From the NCBI GenBank assembly GCA_045613305.1, contig JAZLAU010000016.1:54026-118025 (forward strand): 64,000 bases of DNA, written 5' to 3'. The position numbers were made by a program, and so were the translations under genes. Of the stretch, positions 8,689 through 16,940 are shown one piece after another. The stretch's first letter is position 1. Each line of letters begins with the position of its first letter. Source of the stretch: SFTJ01 sp045613305. Its GTDB lineage: Bacteria > Bacteroidota > Bacteroidia > Bacteroidales > Muribaculaceae. The notes under the pieces were generated by a model that worked only from the letters and a program-made list of their open reading frames with translations, ran no database searches and was not told where the DNA came from.

Positions 8689-9153
8689 ATGAACGAAAAT
8701 ACTAAAACAACCGCCATTCAACTTATAAAATACGGAATTGTGGGCATAAGCAACTCTTTATTAACTTTAATCGTGATATTTGTTTGCAATTCATTGCTAA
8801 ACATGAGCCTTTTTGTGGCCGACATTATAGGTTACGTGGCTGGCGTGATTAATAGTTTCATCTGGAACAAGCAATGGGTATTTAAAACTCGCGACACAAA
8901 GATTATTAAAGAGATGTCACTATTTGTAAGCGGTTTTTTGGTTTGTTTCGGCATTCAATTCATTACACTTTTACTGATTACTGAGCCTATGATTAACCTT
9001 GCAGTAAACACTCTTGGTGCCGAAGGTTCTTTATTCGGATTATCGTCTACTTCCATCGGCGAATATGTTGCAGTTGTTATCGGCATGGCAGTTTACACCA
9101 TTTGCAACTACATATTCAATCGTTGCGTCACTTTTAAAGAAAAGAAAGCATAA
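8689..9153 (+). CDS. GtrA-like membrane protein
   Basis: A 154-residue protein with four predicted membrane segments, matching the GtrA/DPMS1-type family: IKYGIVGISNSLLTLIVIF opens the first helix, and VAGVINSFIWNKQWVFKT carries the family's conserved NSFxWNKxWVF motif between helices 2 and 3. GtrA proteins are thought to flip or move lipid-linked sugars across the inner membrane for surface polysaccharide modification. The ATG at 8689 gives the usual short N-terminus; an upstream in-frame ATG at 8617 lies inside nth and adds a charged stretch unlike the family. No glycosyltransferase is adjacent, so the substrate is unknown. Confidence 0.85.
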   Translation: MNENTKTTAIQLIKYGIVGISNSLLTLIVIFVCNSLLNMSLFVADIIGYVAGVINSFIWNKQWVFKTRDTKIIKEMSLFVSGFLVCFGIQFITLLLITEPMINLAVNTLGAEGSLFGLSSTSIGEYVAVVIGMAVYTICNYIFNRCVTFKEKKA

Positions 9154-9175
9154 CTTATACCTACCTATAAAGCAC

Positions 9176-9208
9176 AAAAAAAGACGACTTCAATAGTCGT
9201 CTTTTTTC
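9176..9208. terminator. Bidirectional terminator
   Basis: AAGACGACT (9181-9189) pairs with AGTCGTCTT (9195-9203), flanked by an A-run on the left and TTTTTTCG on the right. It serves the GtrA-like gene and the convergent nucleotidyltransferase gene. Confidence 0.85.
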
Positions 9209-9236
9209 GTTTTTAATATCTCTTCAGCAATCTGCT

Positions 9237-10670
9237 TTATTTCTCCACCGGGAACAAATTGTTTTCAGCAGCCACTTTAAGCATAAAGTTTCGTGCCTGT
9301 TCATAGTCATTCTCTATAACCCCATCTAAAATGGCGTCTTTAATTGCTGTTTTTATAACACCCACTATTTGCGAAGGAGTAAGCCCGAACGTTTCCATAA
9401 TCTCTTCACCCGACACCGGCGGTTGAAAATTTCTCACACGGTCCTTTTCCTCAATATCGATAAGTTTCTGACGAACTAACGCAAAATTCTCAAGCAAGCG
9501 CTTCACCTTCAGAGCATTCTTCGAAGTAATATCCGCTTCGCAAAGCAGCATTAAATCATCAATGTCGTCACCTGCATCAAACAGCAGTCGGCGCACGGCC
9601 GAATCGGTAACCACATCTTCAACCAACGCAATGGGGCGCATATGAAGCCCTACCATCTTTTTCACATATTTCATGTGCTCATTCATGGGCAGTTTCATGC
9701 GAGAGAATATGCGTGGAACCATTTTTTCGCCCACTATGTTATGGTTATGGAAAGTCCATCCAATTTTGTCCACCCAGCGCTTTGTGGTTGGCTTACCCAA
9801 GTCATGAAACACAGCCGCCCATCTCAGCCATTCGTTTTCACTCTTTTCGGCCACATTGTCGAGCACTTGCATTGTGTGATAGAAATTATCTTTGTGACCA
9901 CGGCCATTAACGGTTTCAACGCCTTCTAATGCCGCCAGTTCAGGAAATATCAGATTCAACAACCCACAGTCGTGCAATATGATGAAGCCTCGAGATGGCT
10001 TTTTCGACTTAATTATCTTCGTCAACTCATCTACTATTCGTTCTCTCGAAATAATCTTTATACGCTCGGCATTACGCTTAATAGCATCGAAGGTTTCGGG
10101 ATAAATATCAAAATTCAGCTGAGTGGCAAATCGCACAGCACGCATCATTCGCAACGGGTCGTCAGAAAATGTAATATCGGGGTCAAGTGGTGTGCGTATT
10201 ATTCTCTTTTCCAAGTCATCTATACCGCCAAACGGGTCGAGCAACTTGCCATAACTTTCCTTATTTACCGAAATAGCCATAGCATTGATAGTAAAATCGC
10301 GACGGCATTGGTCGTCGTGCAATGTGCCATTTTCCACCTTGGGCTTACGGCTGTCTCTACTGTATGACTCTTTTCTTGCACCCACAAATTCCAGTTCCAC
10401 ACCGCGACGCTTCACTTGCGCTGTGCCAAAATTCGGAAAAACTGCCAAGTGAGTGTTTTTGCCCCATCGCTTAGCCACATTTTCGGCCAACTCCAAGCCA
10501 CTACCCACTGTCACAAAGTCCATATCCTTAGAAGGTCGCTCCAAGAAAATATCACGAACATAACCACCCACCACATAGCATTCGCGTTGCAACTCATCAG
10601 CCACATCGCCCACCATGTGAAAGACATCTTGGCTCAAATGACTTTCTATTTTCTTTATATCTACTACCAT
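9237..10670 (-). CDS. CCA tRNA nucleotidyltransferase / poly(A) polymerase family, HD domain
   Basis: A 477-residue class II nucleotidyltransferase. Residues ~30-160 hold the head domain, with VVGGYVRDIFLERPSKDMDF (metal-binding aspartates in the DxD-like pair) and RRDFTINAMA. The RNA-binding segment with DPLRMMRAVRFATQL follows. From about residue 260 there is an HD phosphohydrolase domain (HKDNFYHTMQ, AAVFHDLGKPTT). The family adds or repairs the 3' CCA of tRNA, or adds poly(A); sequence alone does not separate the two, and in Bacteroidales this is normally the CCA enzyme. It is the last gene of the leftward block starting with rny, 38 nt after the M24 peptidase. Confidence 0.88.
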   Translation of the reverse strand: MVVDIKKIESHLSQDVFHMVGDVADELQRECYVVGGYVRDIFLERPSKDMDFVTVGSGLELAENVAKRWGKNTHLAVFPNFGTAQVKRRGVELEFVGARKESYSRDSRKPKVENGTLHDDQCRRDFTINAMAISVNKESYGKLLDPFGGIDDLEKRIIRTPLDPDITFSDDPLRMMRAVRFATQLNFDIYPETFDAIKRNAERIKIISRERIVDELTKIIKSKKPSRGFIILHDCGLLNLIFPELAALEGVETVNGRGHKDNFYHTMQVLDNVAEKSENEWLRWAAVFHDLGKPTTKRWVDKIGWTFHNHNIVGEKMVPRIFSRMKLPMNEHMKYVKKMVGLHMRPIALVEDVVTDSAVRRLLFDAGDDIDDLMLLCEADITSKNALKVKRLLENFALVRQKLIDIEEKDRVRNFQPPVSGEEIMETFGLTPSQIVGVIKTAIKDAILDGVIENDYEQARNFMLKVAAENNLFPVEK

Positions 10671-10708
10671 CTAATTATATTATTATCAAATTTCTTTCTC
10701 TGTTTAAA

Positions 10709-11896
10709 CTACAGCAATTGCTGCAATTCTTCGTTTAGCACTGTTATGCATTCTGCTCCGTCGGCAGTAATCACATATGTATTTTCAATTCCCACTGCAC
10801 CAACGCCTGGTATCACAAACTTTGGCTCAAGGGCTATCACATTGCCTTCCACAAATATGTCCTTACTCCGGGCCGAAAGCACTGGCAGTTCATTAATCTC
10901 AATGCCTACACCGTGACCCACAAAACCGGCCTTCTGCATATGTCCCATAAAATAGGCTTCAAGTCCGGCTTCACTTGCCATATTTGCTGCCATGTCATAC
11001 ATGTCTTTTGCCGCAACACCCGACTTTGCTTTTTCGCAAAACGCACGGCATATTTCTATAGAACAACGATGGGCCTTTTCTGCCAAATCGCCAACTTCTC
11101 CCACTTTAAAACTACGAGTCATGTCGGTCATATATCCGGTGAAATTGCCACAAGCATCCACCATCAGGCTCATGCCCTTTTTAATGGCTGTGCCGTTTGC
11201 TCCCACCGGCAACGACTGGTCTGCGCCCGCGCCTCCCATGGCAAAATCATATGGGGCTGGATTATCGGCGTTGTCGCCTGCCAAAATATTGCCCATAAAC
11301 AATTCCATCGACTGGCCAGAAATTCTGAAAATGCCCAAACAGCCTGTCTTTCGCAAGCATTGTTCAAGTTCTATTTGGAACTCTACATCGCTCATGCCCT
11401 CTTTAAAAAACGAAGGTATCGACTTATAGGCTTCAACATGCTTTTCGCCGCTATGCTTCATCAAGTTAACCTCAAAAGGCAATTTAACCGAACGAACCAT
11501 GCGCAAAATGGCCGAAGCATTAACAAATGATGCTCCACTAAACACCGACTGCAAGCGTAGCACATCGCCGTGCGCCATGTCATATTCTATGGCTAACACA
11601 TTGGGTTTCTCGCCAAGTATTTCTATGATTTGCTCAGGCTTGCGAATGTAGTGAACATTTTTCCCTTCAAGCCCCACAGGACGTCGCACAAAATAATGAA
11701 CTTCACCCTTGGCTGTAACATAAACATAACCAGCAATCACTCTGCTTGAAGCATAATATAAATTGGCATTAGTTGAGATTATCATCGCATCTACACCACT
11801 TTCTCGCAACGCCTCCGACAATCGCAACACGCGGCTTTCTATTTCCGACTCCCAGCCTTTTACTATCAAACTGCTCATAGTAATAGTTTCAATCAT
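10709..11896 (-). CDS. M24 family Xaa-Pro aminopeptidase
   Basis: A 395-residue cytosolic metallopeptidase of the pita-bread fold. The N-terminal creatinase-like domain covers about residues 20-150. The catalytic domain shows the five expected metal ligands: D in LMVDACGNF, D in GYMTDMTRSF, H in GFVGHGVGIEINELP, E in IALEPKFVIPG and E in GIENTYVI. It removes N-terminal residues before proline or a related substrate. The ATG at 11896 overlaps the 3' end of the HAD gene by 8 nt; an alternative ATG at 11878 lies 10 nt after that gene's stop and is equally plausible. Either way translation is probably coupled. Confidence 0.87.
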   Translation of the reverse strand: MIETITMSSLIVKGWESEIESRVLRLSEALRESGVDAMIISTNANLYYASSRVIAGYVYVTAKGEVHYFVRRPVGLEGKNVHYIRKPEQIIEILGEKPNVLAIEYDMAHGDVLRLQSVFSGASFVNASAILRMVRSVKLPFEVNLMKHSGEKHVEAYKSIPSFFKEGMSDVEFQIELEQCLRKTGCLGIFRISGQSMELFMGNILAGDNADNPAPYDFAMGGAGADQSLPVGANGTAIKKGMSLMVDACGNFTGYMTDMTRSFKVGEVGDLAEKAHRCSIEICRAFCEKAKSGVAAKDMYDMAANMASEAGLEAYFMGHMQKAGFVGHGVGIEINELPVLSARSKDIFVEGNVIALEPKFVIPGVGAVGIENTYVITADGAECITVLNEELQQLL

Positions 11897-12539
11897 TACA
11901 CTTTAAACATTCAACAAGTTCGCCAAATGTGTCGATTTTCAATTCATAATCGTCACATTTTCCAAAACCATAACTGCAGAAAACAAACGGCAAGCCGGCT
12001 GCATGGGTTTGGTCGCTATCACCTTGAGTATCTCCCACATATATAGGATTCTTCAGGTTATGCTTATCTTTTATCATCAATATGTTTTGCGACTTTGACT
12101 GCGGATTCATGCCATACGACACATAATCGGTTATGTATGCCTTTACACCTGCAAATTCCATAAAATTAAGCAATCCGTTCTCGCCGCAATTGCTCACCAA
12201 AAACAATTTATATCTTTTTGCCAATTGTTTCAGGCCGTCTACCAAGCCAGGATAAAGTTCGCCTCCCATTGTAGGCATGATTTCATCCTCTATTTCATAC
12301 ACCCTTTGCAGAAACGAGTCGCTGTCTACGTTTATTTCAAACTGGGAGCCGAGTATCTCTTTAATTTCATTTAAGGGCTTACCCATTCCCTTCAATAATA
12401 TGTCGGACGTAATCGAACCATCAACGCCATATTCAGCAAATGCCCGATTCCACACCTCTACATAAGTGGACATGGCATCCCACAATGTGCCGTCCATATC
12501 AAATATTATCGAATCGACCTGATTAATGTCAATTGCCAT
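11889..12539 (-). CDS. HAD-superfamily phosphatase (Gph-like)
   Basis: A 216-residue HAD hydrolase. Motif I is IIFDMDGTLWD with nucleophile and acid/base aspartates (about residues 14-16). Motif II is FLVSNCGENG. Motif III/IV is KNPIYVGDTQGDSDQTHAAG. The helical cap between motifs I and II is like that of phosphoglycolate phosphatase and beta-phosphoglucomutase. Substrate cannot be set from the sequence. It lies 26 nt downstream of gldH and overlaps the M24 peptidase gene, so it is part of the rny-ricT-gldH block. Confidence 0.85.
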   Translation of the reverse strand: MAIDINQVDSIIFDMDGTLWDAMSTYVEVWNRAFAEYGVDGSITSDILLKGMGKPLNEIKEILGSQFEINVDSDSFLQRVYEIEDEIMPTMGGELYPGLVDGLKQLAKRYKLFLVSNCGENGLLNFMEFAGVKAYITDYVSYGMNPQSKSQNILMIKDKHNLKNPIYVGDTQGDSDQTHAAGLPFVFCSYGFGKCDDYELKIDTFGELVECLKCND

Positions 12540-12565
12540 AATTAATGCAAATTTGTTGTGTTTTT

Positions 12566-13039
12566 TTATTTATTCGATGGCTCAATTATTATGCCCACAT
12601 CAGTAATATTGCCCACAGTATCCTTGTCGCTCATTGTTTGCCAAAGCACTATTCGTCGCACTGTAGTTGCCGGCACATGTTCCAAAACCAATTGCTTAAA
12701 CTGATATAAGGCGCCAAAACCCGAGCCTTTCCAAGTTCCATATTTATCGGCCAACTCTACATTAATGATTCTTCGCTTCAATGAGTAATTTTCACCGATG
12801 AAATCGGCAGTAATACTCAAATTCCGATATTCATAATCTTGGTCGTGACGAATAGCCACTGAAATATCGTAAAATCCAGCCGAGTCGCCATACACTGGGG
12901 TGAAATACAAAGGACTGTTATGTGTCCATCCACTTGCTGGCACGTCTGTAAATTCACTATAAGAAGAATGCTTAGGTGAACAAGCACCCAAGCACACTAA
13001 TATAGTAAACAGCATTACTGCATAAAGAGGCATCTTCAT
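12566..13039 (-). CDS. gldH: Gliding motility-type lipoprotein GldH
   Basis: A 157-residue lipoprotein starting MKMPLYAVMLFTILVCLGAC, with lipobox LGAC and mature Cys about residue 20. The rest (SGWTHNSPLYFTP, YDISVAIRHDQDYEYRNLSI, LKRRIINVELADKYGTWKGS, RRIVLWQ) matches GldH, a component found across Bacteroidota including non-gliding gut species, linked in gliding species to motility and surface secretion. A longer in-frame reading back to 13219 lies within ricT and is rejected; the ATG at 13039 is 19 nt after the ricT stop and begins the signal peptide. A second ATG at 13033 also fits. Confidence 0.85.
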   Translation of the reverse strand: MKMPLYAVMLFTILVCLGACSPKHSSYSEFTDVPASGWTHNSPLYFTPVYGDSAGFYDISVAIRHDQDYEYRNLSITADFIGENYSLKRRIINVELADKYGTWKGSGFGALYQFKQLVLEHVPATTVRRIVLWQTMSDKDTVGNITDVGIIIEPSNK

Positions 13040-13058
13040 GCCTTGTGAGCAGTTGCTA

Positions 13059-14486
13059 TTAGTTTTCGTTATTGCCTTTATTTCCTTGTTGACGGTCATT
13101 TTCTTGCAATTCGCGATTATTACCATTACCTCCCTTATGGCCGTGGCCGCCATGACGTCGACGGTTATTATTTGAACGACGATTATTATTTTGCGGTTGC
13201 TGCTCTTGTGGTGCCACATCGGCTACACCTTCAGGAGCATTATTGCCTTCATTTTGTCGACGGGCGAATCGGTCTTTTTTATTGTTTCTGCGTTGTTGAT
13301 TTTCGTCTTGCGAAGCCGATTCATGATTCTTGCTTCTATTGTCACGACGCTTCTTTTTCTTTTTATCGAAACGCGAAACACTATCTTGACCAATTATATC
13401 GCCATATGCACTAATTTCCTTTTCTCTTTGGTCATCATCGAGCAACAACTTTTCGGGGCGTACTCCATTTTTATTCAATGCAATAACCTCAAACACTCGT
13501 TCGGCGCTCAATGTAACCAAGTTTGCCGCAATCGACTTATCGGTAGAATAAGTTATCTCGCGCTTGAAAATATCGGTCTTAAAATGGAAATATGTGTTAT
13601 CTTTCGTTTCAAGTCGCACATCACGAGGCGGCAATTTCTTTGTTGCTTCAACATATCCGTCAACCTCAAAATTAATGCAGCACTTCAGTTTTGCACATTG
13701 GCCAGCCAACTTTTGTGGATTCAATGATATGTCTTGATAACGAGCTGCACTCGTAGCAACCGATACAAAATTAGTCATCCAACTTGAGCAGCACAACGGG
13801 CGGCCACAAGGACCAATGCCACCAATGCGGCCTGCCTCTTGGCGTGCACCGATTTGCTTCATCTCAATTCTTATCTTAAACACATCGGCCAACACCTTAA
13901 TAAGTTGGCGGAAGTCTACTCGCTCATCGGCAATATAGTAGAATATCGCTTTATTTCCATCGCCTTGATATTCCACATCGCCTATCTTCATGTTGAGTTT
14001 CAAGTCCTCAGCAATCTTTCGCGAGCGTATCATCGTATCTATTTCTTTTGCCTTTGCCTCCTCATAGCGTTCCAAGTCATTAGGCTTTGCCTTGCGGAAC
14101 ACTCGAAGAATTTCGGCATCTTGGCGAAGATTAGCACGCTTCATCTGCAATTTCACCAACTGGCCCATCATCGAAACTCGGCCTATATCGTGGCCCGGAT
14201 TTGCCTCCACGGCCACTATATCGCCTATTTCTAAAGGCAGATGTTGGCTATTGCGATAGAATCCCTTGCGGGTATTCTTAAACGTCACCTCCACTATATC
14301 GAAGTCGTTAAACGAACCCGGAACATCGTCAAGCCAGTTGTAACTTTGCAACTTGCTGCGCATCTCTGGGCCTCGATTTTCGTTCGCGCGCGTAGTGTGA
14401 CATCCTTCACAGCCATCGCACTCTGGCACTGCCTTCGGGCAACAACTGCATCGCTTCTGCACTTCTTTTTCTTTATCGTTACTCAT
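13059..14486 (-). CDS. ricT: RicT/YaaT-type PSP1 protein with Asn/Arg-rich tail
   Basis: A 475-residue cytosolic protein. The N-terminus is Cys-rich (CSCCPKAVPECDGCEGCH, residues 13-30). The PSP1 domain follows, with conserved cysteines in GGIGPCGRPLCCSSWM and QCAKLKCCINFE, which bind Fe-S clusters in RicT. After about residue 370 comes a K/R-rich, then Asn/Arg/Gly/His-rich disordered tail. In Bacillus subtilis RicT (YaaT) works with RicA and RicF to steer RNase Y in mRNA maturation. Here it lies 24 nt downstream of the RNase Y gene, which suggests a shared RNA-processing role. The basic tail is probably RNA-binding (inference). Bacteroidota lack obvious RicA/RicF next to it. Confidence 0.88.
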   Translation of the reverse strand: MSNDKEKEVQKRCSCCPKAVPECDGCEGCHTTRANENRGPEMRSKLQSYNWLDDVPGSFNDFDIVEVTFKNTRKGFYRNSQHLPLEIGDIVAVEANPGHDIGRVSMMGQLVKLQMKRANLRQDAEILRVFRKAKPNDLERYEEAKAKEIDTMIRSRKIAEDLKLNMKIGDVEYQGDGNKAIFYYIADERVDFRQLIKVLADVFKIRIEMKQIGARQEAGRIGGIGPCGRPLCCSSWMTNFVSVATSAARYQDISLNPQKLAGQCAKLKCCINFEVDGYVEATKKLPPRDVRLETKDNTYFHFKTDIFKREITYSTDKSIAANLVTLSAERVFEVIALNKNGVRPEKLLLDDDQREKEISAYGDIIGQDSVSRFDKKKKKRRDNRSKNHESASQDENQQRRNNKKDRFARRQNEGNNAPEGVADVAPQEQQPQNNNRRSNNNRRRHGGHGHKGGNGNNRELQENDRQQGNKGNNEN

Positions 14487-14510
14487 AGAGTCCTCCTAAC
14501 GATAACTGTG

Positions 14511-16052
14511 TTACTTAGCAAAACTTACGGCACGGGTTTCGCGAATCACTGTAATACGCACTTGACCTGGGTAAGTCATTTCGTCTTGAATCTTCTTTGC
14601 TATTTCGCCCGATAGTTTTTCGGTTTCAGCATCCGATATCTTATCTGCGCCAACAATTACACGCAATTCACGACCTGCTTGAATAGCATAAGTCTTAATT
14701 ACGCCAGGATAACTCAATGCCAAGTTTTCCAAATCGTTCAAACGCTTAATATAAGCCTCTACAACTTCACGGCGTGCGCCTGGACGTGCACCTGAAATAG
14801 CGTCACAAACTTGCACGATAGGAGCAAACAAGCTGGTAGCTTCTTCTTCGTCGTGGTGTGCACCGATGGCGTTGCATATATCGGCCTTTTCCTTATATTT
14901 TTCAGCCAACTTCATACCAAGCAATGCGTGTGGCAATTCTGGTTCTTCATCAGGCACTTTACCAATATCGTGCAACAAGCCTGCTCTGCGTGCCTTCTTT
15001 GGGTTCAAGCCCAATTCGGCTGCCATAATTGCACACAAATTAGCTGTTTCGCGAGAGTGCTGCAACAAGTTTTGTCCGTAGCTCGAACGATATTTCATCT
15101 TACCCACCAAGCGAATCAATTCTGGGTGCAAGCCATGGATACCCAAGTCAATAGCAGTACGCTTACCCGTTTCGATAATTTCTTCTTCAACTTGACGACG
15201 CACCTTAGCCACAACTTCTTCAATGCGGGCAGGGTGAATACGTCCGTCGGCCACCAATTGGTGCAATGCCAAGCGAGCAATTTCGCGACGCACTGGGTCG
15301 AATCCCGACAACACAATTGCTTCTGGAGTGTCGTCTACAATGATTTCAATGCCTGTAGCTGCTTCAAGTGCACGAATGTTGCGTCCTTCGCGGCCAATAA
15401 TACGGCCCTTGATTTCATCGTTTTCAATATGGAACACAGTCACAGCATTTTCGATGGCTGTTTCTGTTGCTGTGCGTTGAATGGTTTGCACCACAATACG
15501 CTTTGCTTCCTTATTGGCTGTCAATTTTGCTTCATCCATGATATCGTTGATATATGATTGAGCGGCTGTCTTTGCCTCATCTTTCAACGATTCCACAAGT
15601 TTTTCTTTTGCTTCTTCGGCCGACAAGCCTGAAACATGTTCAAGTGTTTCCTTAACTTTTTCTTGCATCTTTTCGAGTTCTTGCTTTTGAACTTCAATAT
15701 ATGCTTGTTCCTTGTCAAGGTTTTGCTTCAATGTTTCGTTCTCGTTCTTTTTGCGTTGAACTTCCGATTGTTGTTGATTCAACTGCATTTCGCGTTGCTT
15801 AAGCTTAGCTTCAGTCGACTGAACCTTCGACAAACGTTGATTTGCTATCTTTTCTGCCTCAGCCTTTATTGAAACACTTTCTTCTTTAGCTTCGAGAATC
15901 TTGTTTTTCTTCAAGACTTCTGCCTCAAGTTTCGCTTCCTCGATAATGCTGTTGGCACGTGTCTTGGCGAGCGATTTGTTAATTAACATTGTCACCACGG
16001 CACCTACGGCAAGCGATACCACTACGGCAACAACCAAAATAATTATATCCAT
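14511..16052 (-). CDS. rny: Ribonuclease Y
   Basis: A 513-residue membrane-anchored endoribonuclease that starts mRNA decay. It has an N-terminal transmembrane helix (about 1-25, MDIIILVVAVVVSLAVGAVV), a long Glu/Lys/Gln-rich coiled coil (about 30-200), a KH domain with GRIIGREGRNIRALE, and an HD domain with AGLLHDIGKVPDEE and GAHHDEEE. The ATG at 16052 places the helix at the N-terminus; a longer open frame to 16151 would prepend unrelated residues encoded by a structured leader. ricT follows after 24 nt. The 5' region (16053-16246) is unusually structured and is listed separately. Confidence 0.96.
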   Translation of the reverse strand: MDIIILVVAVVVSLAVGAVVTMLINKSLAKTRANSIIEEAKLEAEVLKKNKILEAKEESVSIKAEAEKIANQRLSKVQSTEAKLKQREMQLNQQQSEVQRKKNENETLKQNLDKEQAYIEVQKQELEKMQEKVKETLEHVSGLSAEEAKEKLVESLKDEAKTAAQSYINDIMDEAKLTANKEAKRIVVQTIQRTATETAIENAVTVFHIENDEIKGRIIGREGRNIRALEAATGIEIIVDDTPEAIVLSGFDPVRREIARLALHQLVADGRIHPARIEEVVAKVRRQVEEEIIETGKRTAIDLGIHGLHPELIRLVGKMKYRSSYGQNLLQHSRETANLCAIMAAELGLNPKKARRAGLLHDIGKVPDEEPELPHALLGMKLAEKYKEKADICNAIGAHHDEEEATSLFAPIVQVCDAISGARPGARREVVEAYIKRLNDLENLALSYPGVIKTYAIQAGRELRVIVGADKISDAETEKLSGEIAKKIQDEMTYPGQVRITVIRETRAVSFAK

Positions 16053-16081
16053 TTTGTTTAAAAAAAATTGTTTATTATTAA

Positions 16082-16180
16082 TAAAAAAAGCACATGCAAA
16101 AGCGACATTTTCAATCATCGCAGCCGCCTTTTCAGGGCAGACCGACCTCATTGAATTGCCTCAATTGTAAGTGCAGGTTA
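16082..16180 (-). ncRNA. Candidate structured RNA or rny leader between zapA and rny
   Basis: On the minus strand, after the zapA terminator, a GC-richer stretch contains CTGCC/GGCGG closing a CTGAAAA loop (about 16141-16125), GCGA/TCGC around ATTGAAAA, and GCAC near 16174 able to pair with GTGC just before a run of seven T (16089-16083). It could be a ~95-nt small RNA or a 5' leader that controls RNase Y. In E. coli the 6S RNA gene also lies directly downstream of zapA, but I cannot confirm a 6S fold here. No TAnnTTTG promoter is obvious, so it would be read through from zapA or processed. Confidence 0.4.
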
Positions 16181-16204
16181 ATTCTCGCTAATATGTAAAA
16201 AATC

Positions 16205-16236
16205 CAATAAAAAGGACCTGTTTTTTATCGTCCTTC
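16205..16236 (-). terminator. Weak terminator after zapA
   Basis: On the minus strand AAGGAC (16235-16230) pairs with GTCCTT (16217-16212) over a 12-nt loop, followed by TTTATTGG. The 6-bp stem is short, so readthrough into the rny leader is likely. Confidence 0.45.
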
Positions 16237-16246
16237 TACGGTTTAG

Positions 16247-16543
16247 TTATAGTTTAATGACCATTTCATCGAGTTTCTTCTCGAACTCAGCCATAAATTC
16301 TTCTACTTTCACATTTGCGTTGCGCTGTTCCACATACAAACGCGCAAATTGAAATGCCACCCTCGCCATGACTTCATTAGAAGAGCAACTGTCTTTAAAC
16401 ACCTGCATCCACTTTTTCCAAAGTCCGTTCACCAACTTCTCCGCATCGCGATACACTATTTCATCCTCGAGTTTTATCTGCAATGGAATAGGTTTCAAGT
16501 CGGCGATTGTTATGCTGATATTTTGTTTTTTCTCTTCAGGCAT
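16247..16543 (-). CDS. zapA: Cell division protein ZapA
   Basis: A 98-residue ZapA-family protein, a positive regulator that bundles FtsZ filaments at the division site. ISITIADLKPIPLQIKLEDEIVYRDAEKLVN matches the N-terminal globular domain, split here as ISITIADLKPIPLQIK plus LEDEIVYRDAEKLVN. The C-terminal half is a coiled coil (VEEFMAEFEKKLDEMV). The ATG at 16543 (MPEEKKQ) gives the normal length; an upstream ATG at 16570 overlaps the preceding coiled-coil gene. The two genes are 2 nt apart and surely cotranscribed. Confidence 0.88.
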   Translation of the reverse strand: MPEEKKQNISITIADLKPIPLQIKLEDEIVYRDAEKLVNGLWKKWMQVFKDSCSSNEVMARVAFQFARLYVEQRNANVKVEEFMAEFEKKLDEMVIKL

Positions 16544-16545
16544 AT

Positions 16546-16839
16546 TTAATCTGTCAATTGAGAGATACATTTATCAATGTCCCGCACCAATTTGGATATT
16601 CTGGACTTATTTTCTTCAATCTGCTCTGGCGTTGCCGATATCGACCTAACCAATCGCAAATATTCGTTTTCCTGACGGAGACGCTCCAATTCCAACTTGA
16701 GTTTTTCGTTTCCGCTTTTTAACGATTCATTCTCTTCATCTAACCGGCGCTTATCGTCCATCAGAGCATTATATTTTTCAAGCAATATGTTGCTCTTATT
16801 AACTATGCGCTGTATTGTGTCTTGCAGGTTAGATGCCAT
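16546..16839 (-). CDS. Small coiled-coil protein paired with ZapA (ZapB-like by position)
   Basis: A 97-residue, almost wholly coiled-coil protein. Leucines in heptads run from about residue 18 to 65 (NILLEKYNALMDD, RRLDEENESLKSGNEKLKLE, LERLRQENEYLRLVRSI). There is no signal peptide or membrane segment, so it is cytosolic. It sits 2 nt upstream of zapA, an arrangement that suggests a partner in the divisome comparable to ZapB, which is also a short coiled coil; sequence similarity to ZapB is not evident beyond composition. A TAATTTTG -7 element at 16864-16857 precedes it. Confidence 0.72.
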   Translation of the reverse strand: MASNLQDTIQRIVNKSNILLEKYNALMDDKRRLDEENESLKSGNEKLKLELERLRQENEYLRLVRSISATPEQIEENKSRISKLVRDIDKCISQLTD

Positions 16840-16856
16840 ATCAATCCAAATTTTTA

Positions 16857-16864
16857 CAAAATTA
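16857..16864 (-). promoter_or_regulatory. -7 element for coiled-coil/zapA operon
   Basis: Minus-strand TAATTTTG at 16864-16857, 17 nt upstream of the ATG at 16839. No convincing -33 element is seen. Confidence 0.45.
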
Positions 16865-16940
16865 AAAATAAAATCGCAATTTTGCTACAATTTGCAAAAA
16901 TATTTGCTGCAAATATCATCGCAAATTCACCATTTCATCA

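Noticed and set aside
13040..13219. Extended N-terminus for gldH
   Set aside because: The extension lies inside ricT and would bury the lipoprotein signal peptide.
14811..15557. 248-codon plus-strand frame opposite rny
   Set aside because: Antisense shadow of a conserved gene, Phe/Cys/Asn-rich, with no promoter or family marks.
16053..16151. Extended N-terminus for rny
   Set aside because: The membrane helix should be at the N-terminus; the added residues come from the structured leader.
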